This document shows, piece after piece, positions 1 to 8,122 of a DNA stretch of 64,000 nucleotides. Source of the DNA: Flavobacterium aeripolare (GTDB lineage Bacteria; Bacteroidota; Bacteroidia; Flavobacteriales; Flavobacteriaceae). The stretch is taken from the NCBI RefSeq assembly GCF_013294025.1, contig NZ_JABSNL010000015.1:32757-96756 (forward strand), in the 5' to 3' direction. The notes under the pieces are model-generated. The model saw only the letters and a list, made by a program, of their open reading frames with translations, was not told the DNA's origin and ran no database searches. Position 1 is the stretch's first letter. Each line of letters begins with the position of its first letter. Made by a program: the position numbers and the translations under genes.

Positions 1-536
1 CCAAATTGTTTGGCGATCATTTTAAGTCTTGTAGTTTGTCCTGGTCTAGCAAGAATCTTTTTAATAAGCATTACTTTAGTAATTGTAAGTTTCCTTCCGT
101 TTGACTCTAAGTTGTGCTTTACTAGATTTAATCTCGCTTGCTTTACATAAGGACTTTCTCTTGTGTGCTGCGCCATTTCTTCTGCCGTGGCCCATTTTAG
201 ATTGCGATAATCATCATTATCACGTTTGCGATCAAGATGCAAAATATGAACCTGATCTTCAGAGGTTTTTGGAATAAAATATTGTGCTACCAGCTTATAA
301 ATAAAGAGGTGTTTGTTTTTTACCACACCATCATTGTACTGTTTGTATTTAAACAATCTGTAGCCATCAGTCATGCCGCCTCTTAATTCGCGCGCAAATC
401 GCATGTCATCTACAAAGCTAATTAGCCGTCCTTTGTTAGACACTGCGTAACGTAATCTTAGTTTGTCTTCTATAGTTATCTCTTTAAACTCCTCATGTGG
501 ATAGAGTCTAATCATTTTCATTTTTTCAAGTTTCAT
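1..536 (-). CDS. NUMOD4/HNH-type DNA-binding protein, 3' end cut by window
   Basis: The reverse strand is open from an ATG at 534-536 to the window edge, giving about 178 residues without a stop. The N-terminal third has the pattern of NUMOD4 domains (a YAVSNKGRL stretch). It is followed by an HNH-like segment (HLDRKRDNDDYRNLKW), where a His and the DDYRNLKW tail match HNH homing-type nucleases and related regulators. After about residue 150 comes a region with helix-turn-helix character (LTITKVMLIKKIL). Such single-copy proteins in flavobacteria may be nucleases or DNA-binding regulators; the sequence does not decide this. The stop codon lies outside the window. Confidence 0.7.
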   Translation of the reverse strand, partial: MKLEKMKMIRLYPHEEFKEITIEDKLRLRYAVSNKGRLISFVDDMRFARELRGGMTDGYRLFKYKQYNDGVVKNKHLFIYKLVAQYFIPKTSEDQVHILHLDRKRDNDDYRNLKWATAEEMAQHTRESPYVKQARLNLVKHNLESNGRKLTITKVMLIKKILARPGQTTRLKMIAKQF

Positions 537-592
537 AAGATAAAGTATTTAAAGTATGTACTTTTAGAAGTTTATCATTTTAAAACCCACTA

Positions 593-919
593 TTATTCAT
601 TCATTGGTGGATTCCAAAAATACTTCTCAAAGTCAATTATTTGATTGTCTATTACTACAATCCCTTCGCTTTCCAGTAATTGTTGCATAAGATTTGTGCC
701 ATCAAAATGGAATTTTCCTGTAAGCAGTCCTTTTCTATTCACTACACGATGCGCAGGAATATCAGCGCGATTGTGTGATGCATTCATTGCCCAACCAACC
801 ATTCTAGCAGATCGAGCTGCGCCAAGAGCTTTTGCAATGGCACCATAAGAAGTGATTTTACCAAACGGTATTTGTCTAGCGATGACATAAACTCTTTCAA
901 AAAAATTTTCGTCTGCCAT
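593..919 (-). CDS. MGMT-family alkyltransferase-like protein (ATL) lacking the acceptor cysteine
   Basis: 108 residues, matching the C-terminal DNA-binding domain of O6-methylguanine-DNA methyltransferase. The helix-turn-helix with its arginine finger is visible (SARMVGWAM, around residues 37-45). The active-site motif, normally PCHRV, reads PAHRV with Ala at residue 56. The protein therefore cannot accept an alkyl group on cysteine and should be an ATL protein, which binds alkylated guanine and hands it to nucleotide excision repair. The ATG start is at 919. The gene runs in the same direction as its neighbours, downstream of the LysE gene, with a 31-bp gap. Confidence 0.85.
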   Translation of the reverse strand: MADENFFERVYVIARQIPFGKITSYGAIAKALGAARSARMVGWAMNASHNRADIPAHRVVNRKGLLTGKFHFDGTNLMQQLLESEGIVVIDNQIIDFEKYFWNPPMNE

Positions 920-950
920 GGAATTTCAATTAGAAGAAATTTTACAACTA

Positions 951-1589
951 TTACTGCTGCATGTAGTACCTAATTATATTAAAGAGGGTTACTAGAGCAA
1001 TTACTCCCGTTATACTCCCAATGATAGTATTCATGTTTCTAAGAAGGTAATCAGCCTTAGACTCGATGTGCTGGAAAAAACGGATATAAAAATAAAATAC
1101 CAGTGTTGATCCCAATACTACACCACTTACAAAGGTAAATATAGCAAATGGATGAAAGGAAAACAAATCGTATGAAGACAAGGTAATAGTAATAAAAACG
1201 TAATACGGAATGGGAAAAAAGTTCAAAACCGATAAAAGCATTCCTAAAAAGAAACGCTTCTTTTTACTCTTCTTCTCAATTTTTGCTTTTTTAAGCTTAG
1301 GCTTTTTTGCAATCAATAAAAAGTAAATCGCCAAAGCCCCAAATACCCCAAACCCCAACTCACGCAGTAGAATGACGATATCTGGACGTACATTGATGAT
1401 ATTAGCAAAAAGGATTGCTAAATACGCTTGAAAAAATATGATGATTACTGCCCCAAAGATGAACCAGAAGGCATTTTTAGCGCCTTCTTTTAAATTAACT
1501 TTTGCCGCTGTCATATTGATTAGTCCTGGAGGAATAATACCTATTACAGCCGTGACAAAACCAAAAAATAATGGTAAAATATAATTCAT
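951..1589 (-). CDS. LysE family amino-acid exporter-like membrane protein
   Basis: 212 residues with about six hydrophobic membrane segments. The N-terminus (FVTAVIGIIPPGLINMTAAKV) carries the PPG loop typical of the LysE/RhtB superfamily. A Lys-rich cytoplasmic loop (KKPKLKKAKIEKKSKKKR, around residues 93-110) separates the two halves. Family members export amino acids or other small solutes across the inner membrane; the substrate cannot be read from the sequence. It lies 55 bp downstream of trmB on the same strand. The ATG at 1589 is the first possible start. Confidence 0.8.
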   Translation of the reverse strand: MNYILPLFFGFVTAVIGIIPPGLINMTAAKVNLKEGAKNAFWFIFGAVIIIFFQAYLAILFANIINVRPDIVILLRELGFGVFGALAIYFLLIAKKPKLKKAKIEKKSKKKRFFLGMLLSVLNFFPIPYYVFITITLSSYDLFSFHPFAIFTFVSGVVLGSTLVFYFYIRFFQHIESKADYLLRNMNTIIGSITGVIALVTLFNIIRYYMQQ

Positions 1590-1644
1590 TTATTATAGTT
1601 CAAATATTGAAAATAGCCTATTTACTACATTAATCTGTAGCAAC

Positions 1645-2322
1645 TTAATCTTTAATTTTGAATCGAATATACGTAATTGCTTTATTAACTTGCAAATATT
1701 GTTTTTCGTAGAATGTTTGAAAAGCAGTAACTTCCTCGGGACTACCTTCGTTTACATATACATTGTGATTCGCATATAAAACCTCATGTCCTTCACCGTG
1801 CAACAATCCTAAAGTGTACCCGTGCATGAATTCACTGTCAGTTTTTAAGTTAACTACACCGTCTTTTTTCAATATCTTTTTATACAATTGTAAAAACTCA
1901 GAATTTGTCATTCTATGTTTTGTTCTCTTATATTTAATTTGAGGATCTGGAAAAGTAATCCAAATTTCGTCAACTTCATTTTCAGCAAAAATGTGGTTTA
2001 TAAGTTCGATTTGAGTTCTTATAAAAGCTACATTATTCAAGCCTGTCTCTACAGCAGTCTTAGCACCTCTCCAAAAACGAGCTCCTTTAATATCAATTCC
2101 TATAAAATTTTTATTTGGATATCTTTCTGCTAATCCTACAGAATACTCTCCTTTTCCACAGCCTAATTCAAGTACTAACGGATTGTCATTTTTAAAAAAC
2201 TCAGCATTCCATTTTCCCTTTAAAGGAAATAAATCACCTACGACCTCTTCTCTAGTTGGTTGAAAAACATTTACAAATGTTTCATTTTCCCTGAATCTCT
2301 TTAACTTATTTTTGCTTCCCAC
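1645..2322 (-). CDS. trmB: tRNA (guanine-N7-)-methyltransferase
   Basis: 225 residues. A Rossmann-type SAM-binding motif (LELGCGKGEYSVGLA, near residue 52) is followed by the family signatures FIGIDIKGARFWRGA and ITFPDPQIKYKRTKHR. The latter holds the conserved Asp and Lys/Arg residues of the catalytic region. TrmB methylates G46 in the variable loop of tRNAs using S-adenosylmethionine. The start codon is GTG at 2320-2322, preceded by an A-rich stretch. No upstream in-frame ATG fits, and the N-terminus MGSKNKLKRF matches what is usual in flavobacteria. Confidence 0.93.
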   Translation of the reverse strand: MGSKNKLKRFRENETFVNVFQPTREEVVGDLFPLKGKWNAEFFKNDNPLVLELGCGKGEYSVGLAERYPNKNFIGIDIKGARFWRGAKTAVETGLNNVAFIRTQIELINHIFAENEVDEIWITFPDPQIKYKRTKHRMTNSEFLQLYKKILKKDGVVNLKTDSEFMHGYTLGLLHGEGHEVLYANHNVYVNEGSPEEVTAFQTFYEKQYLQVNKAITYIRFKIKD

Positions 2323-2467
2323 TTTTTTTCAAATATTTCGGCAAAATTAATGAATTATATCAGACAGAATGGTTTGCCACCAAAAAAATTACTTTTTAAT
2401 CTAGGAGTAGTATAATTACCGTTATTTTTATTTTCGAAAAAACCAAAACCACTACTACTTCTACCGC

Positions 2468-2980
2468 TTAGCGATGCTCGATAAACTTCGCTAAAACCTT
2501 TTCTTCGCTTGCTGTTTTAATTTTGATAACCTCTGCTGAATTTTCATTGGGAACTGTCATTGAAAGCACATAATGTTGAATCTTCCAGTTTTTTCCCTTT
2601 TTTACTAAAACACCTGAGCCTCTGCATATTTTCATTTGCGTGTTTAACAACTCGTCAAACCAAGCTATCTTACCGGATTTGTCCAGATAAACATGGCGCT
2701 CCACCGCAGTAAAGCTCCACGCCTTTCCCTTATCGAAAAAAGGTTTTGCATAGGCCATAAATTGGTTCTTATTCCAGTTTTCACTTGCATCTGTACCTAT
2801 AAAAACAGCATCTGAAGTCATGCTTTCAAAATATCGTTCAAAATCAGCTGCAGCAGCAGCCTTGTGCCACTGATCAAGAACAACATTAATTTGTTGCTCG
2901 TTACTATCTTTTACGTTTCTTGAAGTAGCAAAAGAACTAAGTAAGACAACTATTACGACTATCAACAGTGGTTTTTTCAT
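2468..2980 (-). CDS. Secreted NTF2-like (SnoaL/DUF4440-type) protein
   Basis: 170 residues with a short N-terminal signal-like segment (MKKPLLIVVIVVLLSSFATS). The rest has the cone-shaped NTF2-like fold pattern: an initial helix (VVLDQWHKAAAAADFERYFESM), then F-GTDASENW and a strand-rich tail ending in the YVLSMTVPNE region. Such proteins are often annotated as DUF4440 or SnoaL-like and act as small enzymes or ligand binders. No catalytic role can be assigned. The position after the signal suggests the periplasm. It is divergent from the L,D-transpeptidase gene at 3141. Confidence 0.75.
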   Translation of the reverse strand: MKKPLLIVVIVVLLSSFATSRNVKDSNEQQINVVLDQWHKAAAAADFERYFESMTSDAVFIGTDASENWNKNQFMAYAKPFFDKGKAWSFTAVERHVYLDKSGKIAWFDELLNTQMKICRGSGVLVKKGKNWKIQHYVLSMTVPNENSAEVIKIKTASEEKVLAKFIEHR

Positions 2981-3140
2981 TTGAATAAATTTAGATAATT
3001 ATGGCAGCGTACATTAAATACTGTAAATATAAAGCGTTACAAATATAGCGTTTTAACAAAATTTTATTATTAATTCTGAAATCGCTTTCAAAGTATTTGA
3101 ATTAATGTACTTTTACGCTACTTATTAGCAACACTAAAAA

Positions 3141-4727
3141 ATGAAAAAAACACTACTTAAAACCCTACTATTAACCTTATTAACAACCATGTTAATTGCC
3201 TCTTGCAAAAAGAACAACAGTGAAGCCCCTGCTGTATTATCAGAGCAAGAAATAAAAGATTTAAGTGAAGTCCCATTTGACAGTACCCTCGTAGCGCCCT
3301 TTTTTAACAAGCACCCACAGTTAGAAAAGTATCACAAGGATGTTACCAATCTTTATGCAAAGAAAGATTTCCGTTTTATGTGGTACGACCGTAATGGCAT
3401 TAATGAATTTGCCAATATCTTGTACAACAAAATCAATAATTTGAGCGACGAAGGTGTTGAAGCTACAATTCCTTATAAATTAGAATTTAATTCTTTTTAT
3501 GAAACACCTCAAACTTCAAAAGACCCGCAAATTAATGCTGAGCTGCTAACTACTGCTTTGTACTTCTTTTACCTTGATAAGGTTTACCATGGTATCGATG
3601 CTGCTAAGTCAAATGAGATGGAATGGTTTTTACCTCGTGAAAAACAAACCTATGCCGCTTACACTGATTCTATCCTAACAGATCAATCGCATGTTAAGAA
3701 GGAGAAGAAAACACTTTTTAGTCAATATTATCTACTAAGAGATGCTTTAAAAAAATACCGCACCCTAGAAAAGAAAGCTTCATGGGACAGTATTGCTATG
3801 CCGTCAGGATATAAAACTTTAAAAATAGGCGATAGCTTAAGTGCAATAGCACAAGTACGTACCCGTTTACACCTAGAGGGTTTACTTGATACAGATAGTA
3901 AAAGTGGCATGTATGATGAAGATCTAGCCGATGCCGTTGTTAAATTTAAAGCAAGCCGCGGAATAAAAGGAGATAAATTACTTTATACCTCAACTCTAAA
4001 CTATTTAAGCACGCCATTAACTAATTTAATTAAAACAATCGTGGTTAACATGGAGCGATGCCGCTGGATTTCTAAAGATATTGCTAATGCAAAAGAGGTG
4101 ATTGCAGTAAACATTCCTGCTTACCAACTTACCTATTTTGAAAAAGGGAAAAACGTTTTAAATCTTAATGTTGTTGTAGGGAAGACACTGAATAAAACGG
4201 TAATCTTTAGCGCTCCTATGAAATATATTGTTTTTAGCCCGTACTGGAATCTGCCACAAAGTATTATTAAAAATGAGGTTAACCCTGCTATAAAACGAAA
4301 TCCAAACTACTTAGCACAACACAACATGGAGTGGAACAATGGTAGGGTAAGACAAAAACCAGGAGCAGGAAATTCTCTAGGAAGAGTGAAATTTTTATTT
4401 CCTAATTCGAATGCAATCTATTTGCACGACACACCATCTAAACATCTATTTAGTCGCGATAAAAGAGCTTTTAGTCATGGCTGTATTCGAGTGGAACATC
4501 CTGAAGTACTGGCTGCCACAATCATGAGAAACGATCCAAACTGGGATGCTGAAAAAATTGACGAAGCTATGCATCTTGGAAAAGAGAAATGGTACACCTT
4601 AAAGAACAAGATACCTGTGTACATAGGTTATTTTACATCATGGGTAGATGCTAATGGAACACTACATTTTTATGATGATGTCTACGATAGAGATCCCGCA
4701 CTAGCCGCTTTATTATTCGAAAAATAG
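3141..4727 (+). CDS. L,D-transpeptidase lipoprotein (YcbB/LdtD-like)
   Basis: 528 residues. The N-terminus is a lipoprotein signal with a lipobox (LIASC, Cys at about residue 22), so the enzyme is probably anchored in a membrane facing the periplasm. A peptidoglycan-binding type 1 domain lies near residues 225-290 (SLSAIAQVRTRLHLEGLL). The YkuD catalytic domain follows, with SHGCIRVEHP and catalytic Cys448. This arrangement matches YcbB/LdtD-type enzymes, which form 3-3 crosslinks in peptidoglycan. The gene stands alone and is closed by a strong terminator at 4752-4782. Confidence 0.92.
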   Translation: MKKTLLKTLLLTLLTTMLIASCKKNNSEAPAVLSEQEIKDLSEVPFDSTLVAPFFNKHPQLEKYHKDVTNLYAKKDFRFMWYDRNGINEFANILYNKINNLSDEGVEATIPYKLEFNSFYETPQTSKDPQINAELLTTALYFFYLDKVYHGIDAAKSNEMEWFLPREKQTYAAYTDSILTDQSHVKKEKKTLFSQYYLLRDALKKYRTLEKKASWDSIAMPSGYKTLKIGDSLSAIAQVRTRLHLEGLLDTDSKSGMYDEDLADAVVKFKASRGIKGDKLLYTSTLNYLSTPLTNLIKTIVVNMERCRWISKDIANAKEVIAVNIPAYQLTYFEKGKNVLNLNVVVGKTLNKTVIFSAPMKYIVFSPYWNLPQSIIKNEVNPAIKRNPNYLAQHNMEWNNGRVRQKPGAGNSLGRVKFLFPNSNAIYLHDTPSKHLFSRDKRAFSHGCIRVEHPEVLAATIMRNDPNWDAEKIDEAMHLGKEKWYTLKNKIPVYIGYFTSWVDANGTLHFYDDVYDRDPALAALLFEK

Positions 4728-4751
4728 CAGCAAAACAAAATAATGGAAAAC

Positions 4752-4782
4752 AAAAAAGACTATCAAATGATAGTCTTTTTTT
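4752..4782. terminator. Bidirectional intrinsic terminator
   Basis: The perfect stem GACTATCA/TGATAGTC (4758-4765 and 4768-4775) is flanked by A6 on the left and T7 on the right, so it can stop transcription from either side. It sits between the convergent L,D-transpeptidase gene and the hibernation factor gene. Confidence 0.9.
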
Positions 4783-4804
4783 ATATAGCTAATAGAAGTA
4801 AATT

Positions 4805-5119
4805 CTAGTGTTCTTTTTGTTTTTCAAATGTTGTCGCTAGTGACTTTTTAATTTTGTCAAGAGCACCTTTGAAAGCTTTCTCTACAGTATCAGCATGATC
4901 AGTTACAACAATAGGTTGCAATTTTGCTGGGCGAACTTCAATTAAACAACGTTTGTCATTGATTCCTGGCTTTGCACTATTCTCATCTCCTACGTGAACT
5001 TCGATTCTTGTGATTTTATCTTCAAATCTTGCTAATGCAGTTTCTAATTCAGAAGAAAAGTAAGCTTCTGCTCTTTCATGTCCTTCTACGTTTTTATCTG
5101 TGTTAAATTGTATTTTCAT
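4805..5119 (-). CDS. HPF/RaiA-family ribosome hibernation factor (short form)
   Basis: 104 residues, the length of short hibernation-promoting factors, with no C-terminal dimerisation domain. The family pattern is clear: a strand (MKIQFNTDKNV), then a helix (AEAYFSSELETALARFEDKITRIEVHVGDEN), a basic strand (KRCLIEVRPAK), and a second helix (DTVEKAFKGALDKIKKSL). Members bind the decoding region of the 30S subunit and silence or dimerise ribosomes in stationary phase. A TAnnTTTG promoter element lies about 27 bp upstream. Confidence 0.9.
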   Translation of the reverse strand: MKIQFNTDKNVEGHERAEAYFSSELETALARFEDKITRIEVHVGDENSAKPGINDKRCLIEVRPAKLQPIVVTDHADTVEKAFKGALDKIKKSLATTFEKQKEH

Positions 5120-5145
5120 AGTGTAAAGTATTTATGTTTGTCTCT

Positions 5146-5153
5146 CAAAGTTA
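5146..5153 (-). promoter_or_regulatory. Flavobacterial -7 element for the hibernation factor gene
   Basis: On the reverse strand the sequence reads TAACTTTG, matching TAnnTTTG, 27 bp before the ATG at 5119. No convincing TTTG was found at the expected upstream distance, so only the -7 half is supported. Confidence 0.4.
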
Positions 5154-5276
5154 ACGAACGACAATCCAAAAAACGAAGAAATTAGTAAAAAATTGTGAAA
5201 ATAAATGACGTTATAACGGTGTTAGCAAGGCTTTCAGCAACTTACCTCATCATTATGTAAAAATATATTAAAAGCA

Positions 5277-5305
5277 AAAGCGCTATTCTTGACGAATAAC
5301 GCTTT
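5277..5305 (-). terminator. Terminator downstream of the prolyl oligopeptidase gene
   Basis: Nearly perfect 12-bp arms (AAAGCGCTATTC at 5277-5288 and GAATAACGCTTT at 5294-5305) form a hairpin. Read on the reverse strand it is followed by a T-rich run (TTTTGCTTTT). It lies about 75 bp past the stop codon at 5379. Confidence 0.6.
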
Positions 5306-5378
5306 ATAAATGCCCATTTTTCAATTTCCTCACCAGAAATTCGTAATACCTAATCTAGCATCAAGTAATAAAAACTAC

Positions 5379-7496
5379 TTACTTGCTAGTAGGCAAATTT
5401 TTAAAACCCATATTATACAACGTAAACGCTTGTATATCTACATTCTCTTGAATACTTGCCGCTACTGATTTTCCTGCTCCATGCCCTGCTTTAACATCAA
5501 TTCTAATCAATGTAGGATTTGGTCCTGTTTGCTTGTCTTGTAATTCGGCTGCAAATTTAAAACTGTGTGCTGGAACCACACGGTCATCATGATCTCCAGT
5601 AGTGACCATTGTTGCTGGATATTGTATTCCTGCTTTTACATTATGTACCGGCGAATACGCTTTAATATACTCATACATTTCCTTGCTATCTTGAGCTGTT
5701 CCATAATCATAAGCCCAACCAGCACCTGCAGTAAATGTGTGGTAACGTAACATATCTAAAACTCCCACAGCTGGTAAAGCTACTTTCATCAAATCTGGAC
5801 GTTGTGTCATTGTAGCTCCTACTAGTAATCCACCATTAGATCCACCGCGAATTGCTAGATAATCAGATGTTGTATATTTTTGAGCAATCAAATACTCTGC
5901 AGCAGCTATAAAGTCATCAAATACATTTTGCTTCTCCATCTTAGTTCCTGCATCGTGCCATTTCTTTCCATATTCACCACCACCACGTAAATTAGCAACA
6001 GCATATACACCTCCATTTTCTAACCACACAGCATTTGCAATGCTAAAACTTGGCGTTAAGCTAATGTTGAAACCACCATAACCATAAAGCATTGTTGGAT
6101 TTTTACCGTCTAGTTTCAAACCTTTTTTATACGTAATGATCATAGGGATTTTTGTACCATCTTTTGAAGTATAAAAAACTTGTTTTGATTCGAAATTATC
6201 ACTTTTAAAATCAACATTAGGTTTTTCATACACCTCTGATTTTCCTGTTGTAGGATTTAATGCAAAAACGCTCCCCGGAGTAGTGTAATTTGTAAAAGAA
6301 TAATAGACTACTTTGTCTTTTTCTTTTCCTCCAAAACCTCCCGCTGTTCCTACTGCAGGCAATTGAATTTCGCGTACCATCTTCCCGTTATAATCATATT
6401 GCTTCACCACAGAAACCGCATCTTTGATATAATTTGCAAAAAAGTATCCCGAAGCAGTAGATGGCGACAACACGTTTTCGGTTTCTGGAATAAAATCTAC
6501 CCAGTTACTAGGATCAGGTTTTGCAACATCCACAGTAACCACACGTTTATTAGGTGCCATATAATCTGTTGCGATGTATAATTTATTTCCTTTAGTTTCA
6601 ATAACATTATTGTCACTATTAAAATTATCAACGATAGTAACAATAGGACTATCAGGAGTTTTTAAACTCTTAATGTAAAGTTCATTTCCATAAGTAGAAT
6701 TTGCTGCAGATATAACTAAATAGGCATCATCTGCGGTAACATACCCACCTATATAACGGCGTTTTTGATTAGCCCCAAAAATAACTTTATCTTCTTTTTG
6801 AGCAGTTCCTAGCTTGTGAAAATACAATTTGTGCTCGTCGGTTTTAGCAGACAATTCACTTCCCTTAGGTTTTTCATAACTAGAATAATAAAAACCTTCA
6901 TTTCCCCTCCAGGACAAACCACTAAATTTCACATCTACTAATGTGTCCTCAACAATCGTCTTAGAAGCTGCATCCATGATAATCACTTTTCTCCAATCAC
7001 TTCCACCTTCCGAAATAGCATAAGCGACTTTTGAACCGTCTTTTGAGAAATCTAAACCTCCTAACGACGTAGTACCGTCTTTCGAAAAAGTATTTGGATC
7101 TAGAAAAACCTCTTCTTTGCCTTTGCTATCTTTTCTATAAACAACTGACTGATTTTGAAGTCCGTTATTTTTCGAATAATACGTATACGCCCCTTCTTGT
7201 GACGGCGCTCCTATTTTTTCATAATTCCACAATTTTTCCATGCGAGATTTTAAAGCTTCTCTAAACGGAATTTGGTTTAAATAACCATAAGTTACTTCGT
7301 TTTCTGCCTTAACCCAATTTGCTGTTTCTGTAGATCGGTCGTCTTCTAGCCATCTGTAAGGGTCATTTACTTTTGCATCAAAATAAGTGTCGACAACATC
7401 TCCTTTAGGTGTTGCTGGGTATTTTAATGTTTGTTGCTTTTGCGCAACTGCAACTATCGAGGGTAGTACTGCCATTATTAAAATTAATTTTTTCAT
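5379..7496 (-). CDS. Prolyl oligopeptidase family serine peptidase (S9A), secreted
   Basis: 705 residues from the ATG at 7496. An in-frame upstream ATG at 7544 is rejected because the later start gives a clean signal peptide (MKKLILIMAVLPSIVAVAQ). The first part after the signal is the seven-bladed propeller region of S9A enzymes (PYRWLEDDRS near the start). The C-terminal alpha/beta hydrolase domain holds the triad: Ser553 in GGSNGG, Asp638 in HDDRVVP, and His672 in GHGAGK. The family cleaves short peptides after proline. Export to the periplasm is inferred from the signal, as is common in flavobacteria. Confidence 0.93.
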   Translation of the reverse strand: MKKLILIMAVLPSIVAVAQKQQTLKYPATPKGDVVDTYFDAKVNDPYRWLEDDRSTETANWVKAENEVTYGYLNQIPFREALKSRMEKLWNYEKIGAPSQEGAYTYYSKNNGLQNQSVVYRKDSKGKEEVFLDPNTFSKDGTTSLGGLDFSKDGSKVAYAISEGGSDWRKVIIMDAASKTIVEDTLVDVKFSGLSWRGNEGFYYSSYEKPKGSELSAKTDEHKLYFHKLGTAQKEDKVIFGANQKRRYIGGYVTADDAYLVISAANSTYGNELYIKSLKTPDSPIVTIVDNFNSDNNVIETKGNKLYIATDYMAPNKRVVTVDVAKPDPSNWVDFIPETENVLSPSTASGYFFANYIKDAVSVVKQYDYNGKMVREIQLPAVGTAGGFGGKEKDKVVYYSFTNYTTPGSVFALNPTTGKSEVYEKPNVDFKSDNFESKQVFYTSKDGTKIPMIITYKKGLKLDGKNPTMLYGYGGFNISLTPSFSIANAVWLENGGVYAVANLRGGGEYGKKWHDAGTKMEKQNVFDDFIAAAEYLIAQKYTTSDYLAIRGGSNGGLLVGATMTQRPDLMKVALPAVGVLDMLRYHTFTAGAGWAYDYGTAQDSKEMYEYIKAYSPVHNVKAGIQYPATMVTTGDHDDRVVPAHSFKFAAELQDKQTGPNPTLIRIDVKAGHGAGKSVAASIQENVDIQAFTLYNMGFKNLPTSK

Positions 7497-7668
7497 TAGT
7501 TTTTGTTTTTTTTTGTGGTTTGAGATAGCAGTCGAATGCCCCATAAATGAAGACTGCTTTTTATATGTCGGTTAGTTTGTTGTTTTGTTACTTCATTGCA
7601 GGTTAAAGTTACTACTTAAAACGGCCGTGATGCTTCGGGAAATGACAGTTATACAACTATTCCCCATA

Positions 7669-8090
7669 GACTCACAATTTTTCCACCATTAAGGAATTAA
7701 AATAAATTAAGCACAAAGCATTGCGGTACTTTGCGCTTCCCCTTGCGAATCTTTGCGTAACTGCTCTTTAAACAGAGAGACTCACAATTTTTTCCATCAT
7801 TAAGGAATTAAGATAATTTAAGCACAAAGCGTTGCGGTACTTTGCGCTTCCCCTTGCGAATCATTGCGTAACCCCTTTTTAGACAGACACACACAATTTT
7901 TTCCACGTTGAATAAAATAAATTAAGTATAAAGCATTGCGGTACTTTGCGCTTCCCCTTGCGAATCATTGCGTAACCCCTTTTTAGACAGATACACACAA
8001 TTTTTTCCACCATTAAGGAATTAAATTAAGCACAAAGTGTTACGCTACTTTGCGATATCCTTTGCGAATCGTTGCGGAACTACTTACCTT
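7669..8090. repeat. Four tandem copies of a ~107-bp non-coding repeat
   Basis: This fills most of the 626-bp gap between the prolyl oligopeptidase gene and the cry-DASH gene. The CACAATTTTT landmark recurs at 7673, 7783, 7892 and 7996, giving periods of 110, 109 and 104 bp. Each unit has a TTTTTCCA-CATTAAGGAATTAA half and a half with four TTGCG/TTTGCG pentamers. In unit 1 these start at 7721, 7731, 7743 and 7753, about one helical turn apart. Copies 1-3 are close to each other; copy 4 is the most diverged. No open reading frame is maintained. Nothing else is evident in 7497-7668 or 8091-8122. Confidence 0.9.
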
Positions 8091-8122
8091 AAACTTTTCG
8101 TACTTGTTTGCGTTACTGTTTA

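Noticed and set aside
7669..8090. Possible CRISPR array or decayed coding repeat
   Set aside because: Whole units repeat without spacers, periods vary (110, 109, 104), and no frame is kept open.
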